Positions 55,282 to 64,000 of a stretch of DNA of 64,000 bases are shown one piece after another (position 1 is the first letter of the stretch; each line of letters starts with the position of its first letter). The notes under the pieces were generated by a model. The model had not been told where the DNA came from and made no database searches. It saw only the letters and a program-made list of their open reading frames with translations. Location: NCBI GenBank assembly GCA_033032865.1, contig JAWHQI010000004.1, forward strand, positions 26,394,001-26,458,000, read 5' to 3'. Both the position numbers and the translations under genes were made by a program. This stretch comes from Dactylorhiza incarnata (Eukaryota > Streptophyta > Magnoliopsida > Asparagales > Orchidaceae).

Positions 55282-55918
55282 TACCCAGTGTTGGAAAAAG
55301 GTTAAGACATGTGAGTATTGTGGGCAAGGAGGTCATGATGAGACTCGATGCCGGTTGAAGGATAGGATGTACTATCATTGTGGCCAGAAGGGACATGTGC
55401 AGACCAAGTGTCCACAGTTCCAGATGGCCAGCCAGCACCCTGCCCTTCCAGCTCTGGCACCGCCACTGCCTCTGCATCAGCACTTGGATCAAAGAAAGGC
55501 CAAGTTCAATGTAGTAACAAAGGAGAAAGCACATTGCTCAACCCAGGTCATATCATGTTTGTCTTTGCTCTCCTTGTAGACCAACCTTTGTGTAAAAACT
55601 TAGACATTATATCTTTGAGATATCATTTGTTCATAATGATTGGTTAGGTGAGTTTAAGGTCCGAGATTGTTGGGCATGTGTCCTCTTTGATTCAGGTGCC
55701 ACTCATTCCTTCGTGGCTAAGAAGTTTGTGGATTGTCATCGCTGGGCTATCAAGCGAGTTGATGATCCGCTTTGCATTAAGTTTCTGTCCGGCAATTCTG
55801 TTGGGAATCTTGCCCTCATGATTCTTGATTTGGAGAAGTCACCAATTCTAGAGTACTTCAGTATGTATTTGATTACCTTCTTAGCTTTATCATCTCAGTA
55901 GAAGACAAGTTCAAAGAA
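55282..55918 (+). pseudogene. P gag end and protease start
   Basis: It completes knuckle 2, then knuckle 3 (CEYCGQGGHDETRC, about 55310-55351) and knuckle 4 (YYHCGQKGHVQTKC, about 55370-55411; first Cys replaced by Tyr). After a decayed linker comes the aspartic protease motif FDSGATHSF near 55687. The frame is then cut by element H at 55919. Four tandem knuckles is more than the usual one of Ty3 gag. Confidence 0.78.
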
Positions 55919-57574
55919 TGTCGAGCTGACACATATCAACGAAAAGAACTGGACATATCGTCGAAAAGTGTATGCACGTCGTTGAAATGATGTGCAGAGC
56001 AAGGTGGAATGATCATATCGGCTATCGACGAGACAATATGCATATGAAGATATCATTGTGACGTCAACACTACAACACCTCACAACGATATCAGAAAGAC
56101 GAGATGAATAACGAAGACTTAAGTACAAACACAAGACAGAATATCGACAATATCGTGGTAAAGAAATCTTGTCGACAATATCGTGGTAAAGAAATCTTGT
56201 CTTTGATAAGGCTAAGCAAGATAGACATCGTCGTAAGGAAGCCTTGTCATTCGAAAGGCTAAGTAAGACTGATGTCGACGATATCATCGTAAAGAAGGCT
56301 TGACGTAGAGAAGACTAAAGAAGGTCATATTAAGATAGGCAGTTGCTGAAGAATAATCTGTCGACATGATATCGATTATGTCATCGACAAGATAAGGTGG
56401 TTACAACGATATCAAGTAGTCAAGAAGATTATGCCGACATCAATTAGATGACTTCATGTCATCTTAAGTGCAAGTGCAGAAGGGATGTCCCGTATCGTCG
56501 AGATATTGTCCATATCGTCGTAACAATGGAAATATCGTCGATACAAATTCAAAAGTTGCTAGACGCGTTGTTAGCATTTAATGTCGCCGCATGATTGTCC
56601 AATCAGCGTGTGCTCTTAAGGTATGGGTGTTTGTCAGTGGAGGACGTCATAGGAAACCGTTAAGGGGCTCCCCAGTCTTATAAAAGGGATAAGTGTCTGC
56701 CCTAAAAGGTAGCACAGAGAATATAAATGAATTTACGCAAGAACTAAAAAAATGGTGAAAGCGGCGTAATAGAAGAAATAAGAACTGAGAACAAATTGAT
56801 CTTCATCCATTGTTCTCAGAGAATCAGTCTAGCCTCATCGGTTGATAAGGAGAGTTCCAGATAGAAAAAAAGCTTGAAGAAGATCTGTGCGACCAAAATT
56901 ATAATTAAAAGTATCTTCTTCAAGAAAAGAAGACGATCTCCACCAGGCAGAAGAATATATATTCTATCTCTCTTTATAAGGCTTGCGGGCCAAAACTGTA
57001 AGATCTGTTTTCAGATCTAAGTGTCGAGCTTGAGGGATTGAGATCTGTGAGGCTTGAGGGCCATGGCAGAGGACTTGCGGGTCCTACCTTGTCGAGCTTG
57101 AGGGCTTGAGATCTGTGAGGATTGAGGGTCAGGGCAGAGGACTTGCGGGTCCAACCGTGTTGAGCTTGTGGGCTTGGGTGCAGTAGGGGCATGCAGGCCT
57201 AGGCTGTAGGACTTGCGGGTCCAAGGTCCGTGCTGTGTAGGGCTTGAGGGCCTGAGTGTCGAGCTTGCGGGCTTGAGTGTAGAAGGGGCATGCGGTACTA
57301 TGTTGTAGGACTTGCGGGTCCGAGTTGTATGGCCTGCGGGCCGGAGACATTGGCGGAGTTTGCAGAGCCTAGCACACTACTAAGTAGGCGCAGAGGGATA
57401 GAGGACTACTCAGGACACCCTGTCTTGAGGAACCTCTATACATCTTGTGTTGTGTGCTGAGATTTTCTGTGTGATTTTTCTGTGCTGTGCTTACATTATA
57501 TACGTCTTTCGCAAAAAAAATTCAAAACAGCCAAAATCACCTACCCCCCCTAGGTGAACGTTCTATAACTAACA
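55919..57574 (+). repeat. H 5' LTR
   Basis: It runs TGTCGAGCTG to TAACTAACA. It contains an ATATCGTCG-rich inverted array (about 55935-56540), a TATA box at 56679-56685 (CTTATAAAAGGG), and transcribed tandem repeats at 57005-57345. In those, GCTTGAGGGC, GACTTGCGGGTCC and CATGCGG-type units alternate. Confidence 0.8.
55935..56540 (+). repeat. ATATCGTCG array in H LTR
   Basis: About fifteen ATATCGTCG / CGACGATAT words in both directions (for example AATATCGTCGATAC near 56522). They sit in U3, upstream of the TATA box. Confidence 0.82.
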
Positions 57575-57576
57575 AG

Positions 57577-57592
57577 TGGTATCAAAGGTAGG
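57577..57592 (+). promoter_or_regulatory. Primer binding site of H (tRNA-Met)
   Basis: TGGTATCAAAGGTAGG, two bases after the LTR end. Confidence 0.85.
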
Positions 57593-57641
57593 TTGATCGA
57601 AAAGTGACTTGACCGTCAGATCTAGATCTTAGAACCTCAAT

Positions 57642-58400
57642 ATGGCTGGAGGTGATCAGCATCGAGAAATGAGAGCCATGAAACTCCCAATCTGCACAAA
57701 GGAGAACTTTCCTATTTGGAAGGAAAGAGTAAGGTTGTTCATGGAGGCAGCTGATCCTAGAGTCTATATAACTATTCAAGAGGGTCCTTTCATTCCCACG
57801 GCAACATCCACTATTGATCCAACTCGGATGGTGGCAAAGAAGTACGCAGACATGACCAAGGATGAGCTAACCTTGGCAAGTCTAGATAAGAGGGCACAGA
57901 ACGTAATTGTAAGTGCCATTAACGATTCAATCCTCCAGAACCTCATTCACTGCAAGACAGCCAAGGAGATGTGGGACTCCCTGATTGTCTATATAGAAGG
58001 TACTGAGGAGGTAAGGGATGACAGGAAATCCCTCCTCAATCAAGAGTATGAAGCCTTCAAGCAAGGCAAGAATGAAACCATCTCTAGCTGTTATGAGAGG
58101 TTTTTCAAAATAGTGAATGGACTGACAAATTATGCCAAAGACTTCACAAACTCTGACTTAAATGATAAGTTCCTTAGAACCCTCTTTAAGGAATGGGATA
58201 TTAAGATTTGTGTCATTAGAGAGATGGGTCAGCTGGGCATATTAGAGCCCAAGAATCTGTATGGGAAGTTGCTGTCCCATGAACTTCAGCTCAACACCAG
58301 GAAAGCTGAAGAGGAAATCTCAAAGGGGAGCTCCAGAAAAAGATCTTTGGCTCTCAAAGCTGAGAGCACAAGGAGGTCCAAGGACAAGACTGCTGCATAA
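57642..58400 (+). CDS. H gag, N-terminal part
   Basis: 252 codons from ATG 57642. A copia capsid: NFPIWKERVRLFMEA near the N-terminus, LDKRAQNVIVSAINDSILQNLIHCKTAKEMWDSL, and the YEAFKQGKNETISSCYERF / LNDKFLRTL region. The gag-preserved KNLYGKLLSHELQL follows. Wording fits the SIRE/Maximus lineage. It ends with a stop at 58400; the rest of gag is in another frame. Confidence 0.85.
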   Translation: MAGGDQHREMRAMKLPICTKENFPIWKERVRLFMEAADPRVYITIQEGPFIPTATSTIDPTRMVAKKYADMTKDELTLASLDKRAQNVIVSAINDSILQNLIHCKTAKEMWDSLIVYIEGTEEVRDDRKSLLNQEYEAFKQGKNETISSCYERFFKIVNGLTNYAKDFTNSDLNDKFLRTLFKEWDIKICVIREMGQLGILEPKNLYGKLLSHELQLNTRKAEEEISKGSSRKRSLALKAESTRRSKDKTAA

Positions 58401-59799
58401 CAGAACAGATCAGACAGCAGTGAAGAGTCTGATGCCAGCACATCAGATTCTAATGATACTGACAGAGATGGTCCTTCTCTCTAAGCAGTTCAAAAAGCTG
58501 ATTACCAGAAGAAGAAGAGACAACCACAGACCCTCCTCCTCAAGCTCAAGGAGATCTGATCAATATGACAGGTCTAAATCCTCAAGGGAGGGTAGGTACA
58601 AATCTAAACCTTGTAATTTTGCTAACACTATTTGTTACTCCTATAATAAAACAGGTCATATAGCTGCTGATTGCTCTTCTAAGAGAAGGGAATTAAGGAA
58701 CTATGAAGATAAGATAAGATCAAGGGACAAGAAGAAACCTGAAAAAGGGTTTATAGAAAAGAAAATCAGAACTCTAAGTGATTCTGATTCAAGCTCCTCA
58801 GATACTTCGGAAGAGGCTCTGATTGGCCTAATGGCCATAAAGGAAGACAATCAGGATGATATCTCTCCTGGATAGTTACCCATCAAAGCTCATTTGTCTG
58901 CCTCTGATTTTGAATCAGTGGCAGACTCCTTGCATGATAATGAGAGTGTGTCTGCTGCCAACAGCACGACCTCAAGATCTCAATATGATGTTGAATCGGA
59001 CCTAATAAAGCAGTATAAAGCTCTATGGAAAGCTTTCAAGAACTGTAAGAAACTCCTCAAAATCCAGACCAAGGAGTTGGATTCCTCAAAGACTGTCCAG
59101 TCTGAGCTCAAGGAGACAGCTGAAAATCTGGCTGCCATGAGTAATAAAGTGGACAGATTCAAGGAAGCCACAAAGCTTAAGAATGCTGAATTAGGTCAGA
59201 AGAACAAAATCGTTAAGAACCTTGAGGAGATATTGCTGGTTGATATGAAACTTATTGCAAGCTTCTCTATGCCAAAGACAGTGTTGCCCATTATTGATAC
59301 CTTCTCTGGATCATTCAGAGCTGGAAGAGGATTCCATCAAGAGACTGTCAAGGACAAAGCTTCTGAAGCTCAATCTTCTTTTAAGAAGGTGCTAGTATCA
59401 GGTCCTTCTGCCCATGGACCTATAGCAACAACACTCAAGAGTAAGGGAAAGGCTGCTTCCACAAAGCCTATTCCCAGGAAGGTGAACCAATAAGTGGTGA
59501 GACCAGCTCCACTCCACTCTCACACATGTAAGGTTCACCCAAGACCTGTTAGATCAGTATTCTTCCCTCCTGCTCACCAACACTCCCATCCCAATCAAAT
59601 GGTGAGGCAGAAGAGAAGGTATAAAAGATATGAATGCTGGTGCTGTGGCAAAATAGGCCACTTTGCCCTGGACTGTTGGTTCAACCCAACAGGACCCAAT
59701 GCAAAAAGAGTGCAGAACCATCAGTGGTGTAGCATTCCATTTTATCCTCCTAACAGGAACCAAGGACCCAAACAAAATTGGGTACCTAAGGGAAATTAA
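58400..59799 (+). pseudogene. H gag, C-terminal part
   Basis: It is read mainly in one shifted frame with stops at about 58873 and 59491. Knuckle 1 reads CYSYNKTGHIAADC, with the second Cys changed to Tyr. An acidic/Ser-rich stretch and a long coiled-coil-like region (about 58980-59230) follow. Knuckle 2, CWCCGKIGHFALDC, is intact (about 59638). Two knuckles separated by a coiled coil is typical of SIRE gag. Confidence 0.8.
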
Positions 59800-59805
59800 A
59801 TCTTC

Positions 59806-60775
59806 TTGCAGGTATGTCTAAATGCCAATCAATCTCTAATCTGGTATTTGGACAGTGGCTGCTCCAGGCACATGACTGGAGTCAGAAAGTATCTAAGAAG
59901 CTTCATCCCAGTGGAGAATGGACAAACAGTGATCTTTGGAGGTTCGGAAAAGTGGATGACTAAAGGTTATGGTAATATTTCTAATGTCCTAGTTACCATC
60001 ACAAAGGTAGCTTATGTTGAAGGATTGAAACATAATCTCATAATCATAGGTTAGCTCTGTGATCTAGGTTTTGTAATCATCTTCCACAAGGATAACTGTT
60101 TGATTAAGAAGTCCTTAGACTCTGAGGCTATTTTAACTAGCACTAGGAGTGGTAATATTTACTGCTTATATTTCTTTAATGCAAATTCTTCCATGCATGT
60201 GTGTCTTGTAGCTAATGACAAAGAGGCTCTACGTGTACAATCGCACAAGAGACTTGCTCACATTAACTATAAGACCATAAGCTAGCTTTTCTCATAAGGC
60301 CTAGTAAGAAATGGACCTAATATTAAGTGCATTAAGGAAGGTCCTTGTCAAGCTTGCCAACTTGGGAAGCAGACAAGGACCAGCTTTAAAAGCATTTCTG
60401 ACAAAGATTCCTCTAGGTGTTTATTCCTATTGCACATGGATTTGTTTGGTCCTATGTTAGTTCTCAGCTTGGTAGGGAAGGCTTACAACCTTGTGGTAGT
60501 TGATGATTACTCCAGGTTCACTTGGGTATTCTTCCTTAAAAAGAAGTCAGATACCATAAATATCTTGAAGAACTTTATCAGGCAGATCCAGAATGAGATG
60601 GTATGTACTGTGGTTAAGTTCAGAAGTGACCATGTATAGAATTTCAGTCAGGAGCCATGACAGAATTCTGCCATGAACTGGGTATCTCCCAAGAATTTTC
60701 CTCCCCTAGAACTCCTCAACAGAATGGGGTTGCAGAAAGGAAAAATAGAACCTTGAAAGAGGCAAGTAGGACAAT
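59806..60775 (+). pseudogene. H protease and integrase, N-terminal part
   Basis: Protease motif WYLDSGCSRHMTG near 59845-59880. Then an integrase finger with HKRLAH (about 60241) and CQACQLG (about 60349), the first catalytic Asp in HMDLFG (60430), DDYSRFTW, the second Asp in RSDH (about 60625), and TPQQNGVAERKNRTLKE with the Glu. Stops at 60052, 60283, 60298 and 60637 and a frame change near 60645 inactivate it. It is cut at 60775 by solo LTR G. Confidence 0.85.
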
Positions 60776-62149
60776 TGTCACAACCCGCATTTTCTCCGAA
60801 TTTAATAATATCAGAGTAAGAGAAAATGCACGTCATGATGCCACGTCATACAGGAGACAACTGTAGACGCTCAGGCGGGAACCTATTACTTAACTAATCA
60901 AACATGATTATATGATAAGTCATCATTTGAAATCATTTATTAGGGGTTTTGAGATAAGAAATGTGTCTCTCAGTTCGTGGATCAACTAGTCCACCGAGAA
61001 AGTATATATAATTGCAGCGGAAAGTACTTGATTTAGTTTACTTAAGGTCCTACATGTATGCAAACGACGGAGCATGAAGTAAATGATATGCACATAACTA
61101 GGCGTACTGTAAGAGTAGAAAATACCTTTAGGCGACTATAAAGTTAAGGGTTTCAGTTAGAAAGAATGCAATGAGGATGAAGAAAAACCATTTTATAACT
61201 ATAGTGCACCTAACATAAATCATTCCCAGAGGGTAAGATACACAAGATCTAAAAATAGTAGCATAATCTGACAAATAAGCTATAAGTATAAAAAAGGGGC
61301 ACAATGGGCGTCAACAACATGACACTAACCCATTGGCACCTACTAGTATGTCTGAGCACAAGAAGTAACTAAAAACAACTACCTCGCAGCAGCGGGGTGA
61401 ACAACTACTAAAACTCTGAACTTCAGGCTACACCACTAGCCGCTACGGCTCTGCACCTGAGGCATTCAATAAAACAAAGAACGCCTCAGCAAGGAATTAC
61501 AAGTGGCAGAAAACTAGCAGAAAAACAAGCAAGGCATAAGGGGTACCAACCCAAGCCAAATTTACCGGAAGAGAGCTCTAAACAAAGAGTCAACAAGCAT
61601 CAAGTGCACTAAATACCAAAAGAGGAACAACACGTTCATTTATTTAGTTTCATCAATTAAAGAGACTGATCAGCTCAAATTATACGGGAGCGGTTAACTA
61701 CCTCTGCTACCCAAAGCCCAAAACCAGGTGGGGGTACCACTAGACCCAACCACTCAAACACGACTACCGTGCAAGGCTATAACATTACCCCCACTGTCCC
61801 CCGAACACAACTACTGTGAAGGGCCAAAGACAGTAGTTCTTATTACTTAAATTTTAATTAAACACGGGACGCTACCCGAAAGGATAAACACTGGAAGGCC
61901 CTAAGAAATAGGGTCAAGGCAAAGTACACATCGATCAATATGAATCATAAGAGTAACTCAAATGTTAACAGACCACAACGAGTAAAAAGAGGTTCAAACG
62001 AAAGGGATTCGAGATCAGGAGCACCGAAGGTCACTGGCAATCATCCAAGTACACCCGAGGGGACACGAGATTCAAACACAGAAACTCAACGAAATCACAT
62101 GTGTTCCGGGCACCACCAAAAACCACACAAAATTCCATCAAAATTTAGG

Positions 62150-62410
62150 ACTTCTCGAAAACTACAAGGGACTTCTCGAGAGATAAAAGGATTTCTCGAG
62201 AGATGGAATTTGATTTCTCGAGAGGAAGGCAGGGATTTCTCGAGAGATGAGTAGGATTTCTCGAGAGATGGGTAGGATTTCTCGAGAGATGAAAATTGAT
62301 TTCTCGAGAGGAAGGCAATTTCTCGAGAGGAAGGCAATTTCTCGAGAGGAAGGCAATTTCTCGAGAGGTGAGAATGATTTCTCGAGAGATGCGTATGATT
62401 TCTCGAGTAA
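62150..62410. repeat. TTTCTCGAGAG array in LTR G
   Basis: About thirteen copies of GATTTCTCGAGAG(A/G) at 20-24 bp spacing; each centre TCTCGAGA is palindromic. In minus sense it lies downstream of the TATA box, unlike the arrays of the other families. Confidence 0.9.
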
Positions 62411-63239
62411 TCTAGAATTTAGCAAGAAGAAGGAAAATGGGAGTTATCCAGTTCACGGTTTTCTCCAGGGAAAAACTATCCGATGCTTAGCGAGGAAGAA
62501 CAATCAAGGATGCTACTACCAAACCAACACTCCAAGACTTAAGTTAAACCATGCGACATGAAATCGACACAAGCGAAACAATGCTTCAAGAAACGAAAGA
62601 GAAGGAGGAGGAAGCCACTTGCCTTAAACCTTGCAAACTCGAAGATCTCCGCTCCGAAAGCTATGGATCGGCTAGGGAAACACACGAGCACAGATTCCTG
62701 AAACTTTTCGGGTCGAAAGAAGGGGTTAGGTCACTACCCTAACTCCAAAAATTCCATAAAACGGGAAAAGCTTACCGCTAGAACGAAGATCTCGCCGAGA
62801 GCTTTCCAAATCTACTCTCCAAACGCGATTCCGACTACTACAGCCCTAGAAATCGCCGATCGAACGCTCCTCGACGCTCCGCACTCGCCCTTTCGCTCGG
62901 CGGCTGATTTGATCGAGGGAGGAAGAAGATGAATAGGGGAAGAAAACTTTAGGCTTTATATACAAACCTAATTTATTAATTAATTAATTAATTCCCCCAT
63001 TCACTTAAAACCGCGAGGGAAACTAGATCACCTCAGATTTCTACGAAATTCGCACCTTAACTGAAACACGGCACTACGAATCCAACGTCGAAGTCAGAAT
63101 TCAATTCCGACGGGCCAAACTCGGGCTAAAGCCTCCCGAAGCCAAAATCTTGATATCCACCCAAAATCTTTACCTTAACTCGAAACGATGCGAAATCTCG
63201 CACGCTCGATCTACAAGACATACTTTAACTAAGCTAAGG

Positions 63240-63295
63240 CTCAACACACTACTAGACGAGCTGACGTAACGCCGTTACGCTAAAATTACGTCACA
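63240..63295. repeat. Inverted repeats near start of LTR G
   Basis: TGACGTAA faces TTACGTCA, with CGTAAC-GCC-GTTACG nested inside. It is upstream of the TATA box in minus sense. Confidence 0.65.
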
Positions 63296-63341
63296 GCGGG
63301 CACGTAAAATAATTAACGAAAATCAGGGGCGTTACAACAAT

Positions 63342-64000
63342 GCTAAGTGATTCCTCTCATCCAGAATACTTCTGGGCAGAGGCTGTCAACACTGCTTGTC
63401 ATGTGATAAACAGGGCCTCCATCATCAAAGACCACAAGAAGACTCCCTATGAACTGATGAAAGATAGAAAACCTACCTTATCCTACTTCAGGATCTTTGG
63501 TAGTAAATGTTATGTACTTAATAATGGGAAGGCCAGGCTAACCAAGTTTGCTGAGAAAAGCAGTGAGGGTATTCTTGTTGGTTACAACTCCTATAACAAG
63601 GCTTATAGGGTGTACAACATCAATACCCAAACAGTGGAAGAATCTATACATATTGTATTTGATGAGACTGTCCTTATATATAAAGGCTAGTCTAGTTCTT
63701 TTGTGAATGCAGGTACAACAGAGAAAATGGAGAAGTTGTCCATTGAAGACAAGACTGAGACCTCAATTAAAGATAATAACCACTCAGCAATAGTTGAAAT
63801 TGAAGAAGAGGCTATAGAAGGCTCAGAAACAACAGAGGAAAAGCAACCTGAAGAACCTGCCACAGTAGAAGTCCCCAGAATACTGTCAGTTGCCTTGAGA
63901 CAAATGAGAGATCATCCTCAAGAGAAAATAATAGGAGCTGTCAACCAAGGAGTGTTGACAAGGAGTAGAGCTGTGAATGAAGCATTGTACATGAGTTTTC
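63342..64000 (+). pseudogene. H integrase end and linker to RT (partial)
   Basis: It continues the integrase (YFWAEAVNTACHVINR, TPYELMKDRKPTLSYFRIFGSKCYVLN, GILVGYNSYNKAYRVYN, ESIHIVFDE). A TAG at 63688 breaks the frame. It then stays open to the window end through an acidic linker and DHPQEKIIGAVNQGVLTRSR, the segment just before copia RT. Confidence 0.85.

Larger units (their letters stand above)
60776..63336 (-). mobile_element. Solo LTR G of a Ty3 element (2561 bp)
   Basis: TGTCACAACCCG to GGGGCGTTACA, with TSD ACAAT at 60771-60775 and 63337-63341. On the minus strand it starts TGTAACGCCCC and ends GGTTGTGACA, the usual ends of Tekay-type LTRs. The TATA complement at 62954-62962 (TATATAAAG) supports minus orientation. 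No interior. Small open frames inside have no recognised relatives. Confidence 0.87.
55919..64000 (+). mobile_element. Element H: SIRE-like Ty1/copia retrotransposon, cut by window end
   Basis: Left LTR, tRNA-Met primer site, gag with two knuckles, then protease, integrase and the start of RT in copia order. The left target flank is AAGAA; the right end is outside the window. Stops and shifts are scattered. A solo LTR (G) interrupts the integrase. Confidence 0.85.

Noticed and set aside
61940..62561. Overlapping ORFs on both strands around 62000-62560
   Set aside because: They are produced by the TTTCTCGAGAG array of solo LTR G; the peptides are simple repeats.

Overview
This is plant nuclear DNA made almost entirely of LTR retrotransposons. 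I found no host gene, tRNA gene, functional rRNA gene or CRISPR array. The evidence for a plant is Athila-type and Tekay/Del-type Ty3 elements, a SIRE-like Ty1/copia element, primer sites for plant tRNA-Asp and initiator tRNA-Met, 5-bp target duplications, and a short LTR carrying a 5S rRNA-derived segment. The species cannot be named from the sequence.

Layout (TSD = target-site duplication). Element O is the oldest: a decayed Ty3 element with its 5' LTR at 1-1801, its interior at 1802-4290, and a 3' LTR split into 4291-7155 and 44149-44531. B (7156-44143, minus, TSD ATGTA) sits in that 3' LTR and is a non-autonomous element with only a gag-like ORF. B's own LTRs were then hit. A (7656-17362, plus), a decayed Athila-type element, is in B's 3' LTR. 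C (20586-42900, minus, TSD CATTC), a nearly intact Athila-type element with an extra Athila/env-position ORF, is in B's 5' LTR. C's protease codons were then interrupted by a 9.8-kb composite (29580-39354, TSD CCTAG). It consists of a young Tekay/Del chromovirus E joined to three copies of a 259-bp 5S-bearing LTR, F, two of which form a 542-bp palindrome.

Right of 44532 lies P, a Ty3 element whose gag carries four CCHC knuckles. P was hit by D (47196-53549, TSD ATAGG), a non-autonomous element with one acidic zinc-knuckle ORF. It was also hit by I (54270-55276, TSD GATCT), a solo copia-like LTR, and by H (55919 to the window end), a SIRE-like copia element. H carries G (60776-63336, TSD ACAAT), a solo Ty3 LTR.

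The main observations are these. LTRs of every family carry family-specific arrays of short self-complementary words. In A, C and D the array ends 17-18 nt from the TATA box, and C repeats this arrangement internally in front of its extra ORF. D and E, from different lineages, share the same hairpin words. C and D share a ~1.4-kb 3' non-coding block bounded by two copies of the polypurine tract, so D probably relies on proteins of a C-type element. E has a candidate 76-nt GT-AG intron at the gag/protease junction. One TSD brackets the whole E-F chimera. LTR comparisons were made by eye; E's two LTRs differ at only 2 sites that I could find.
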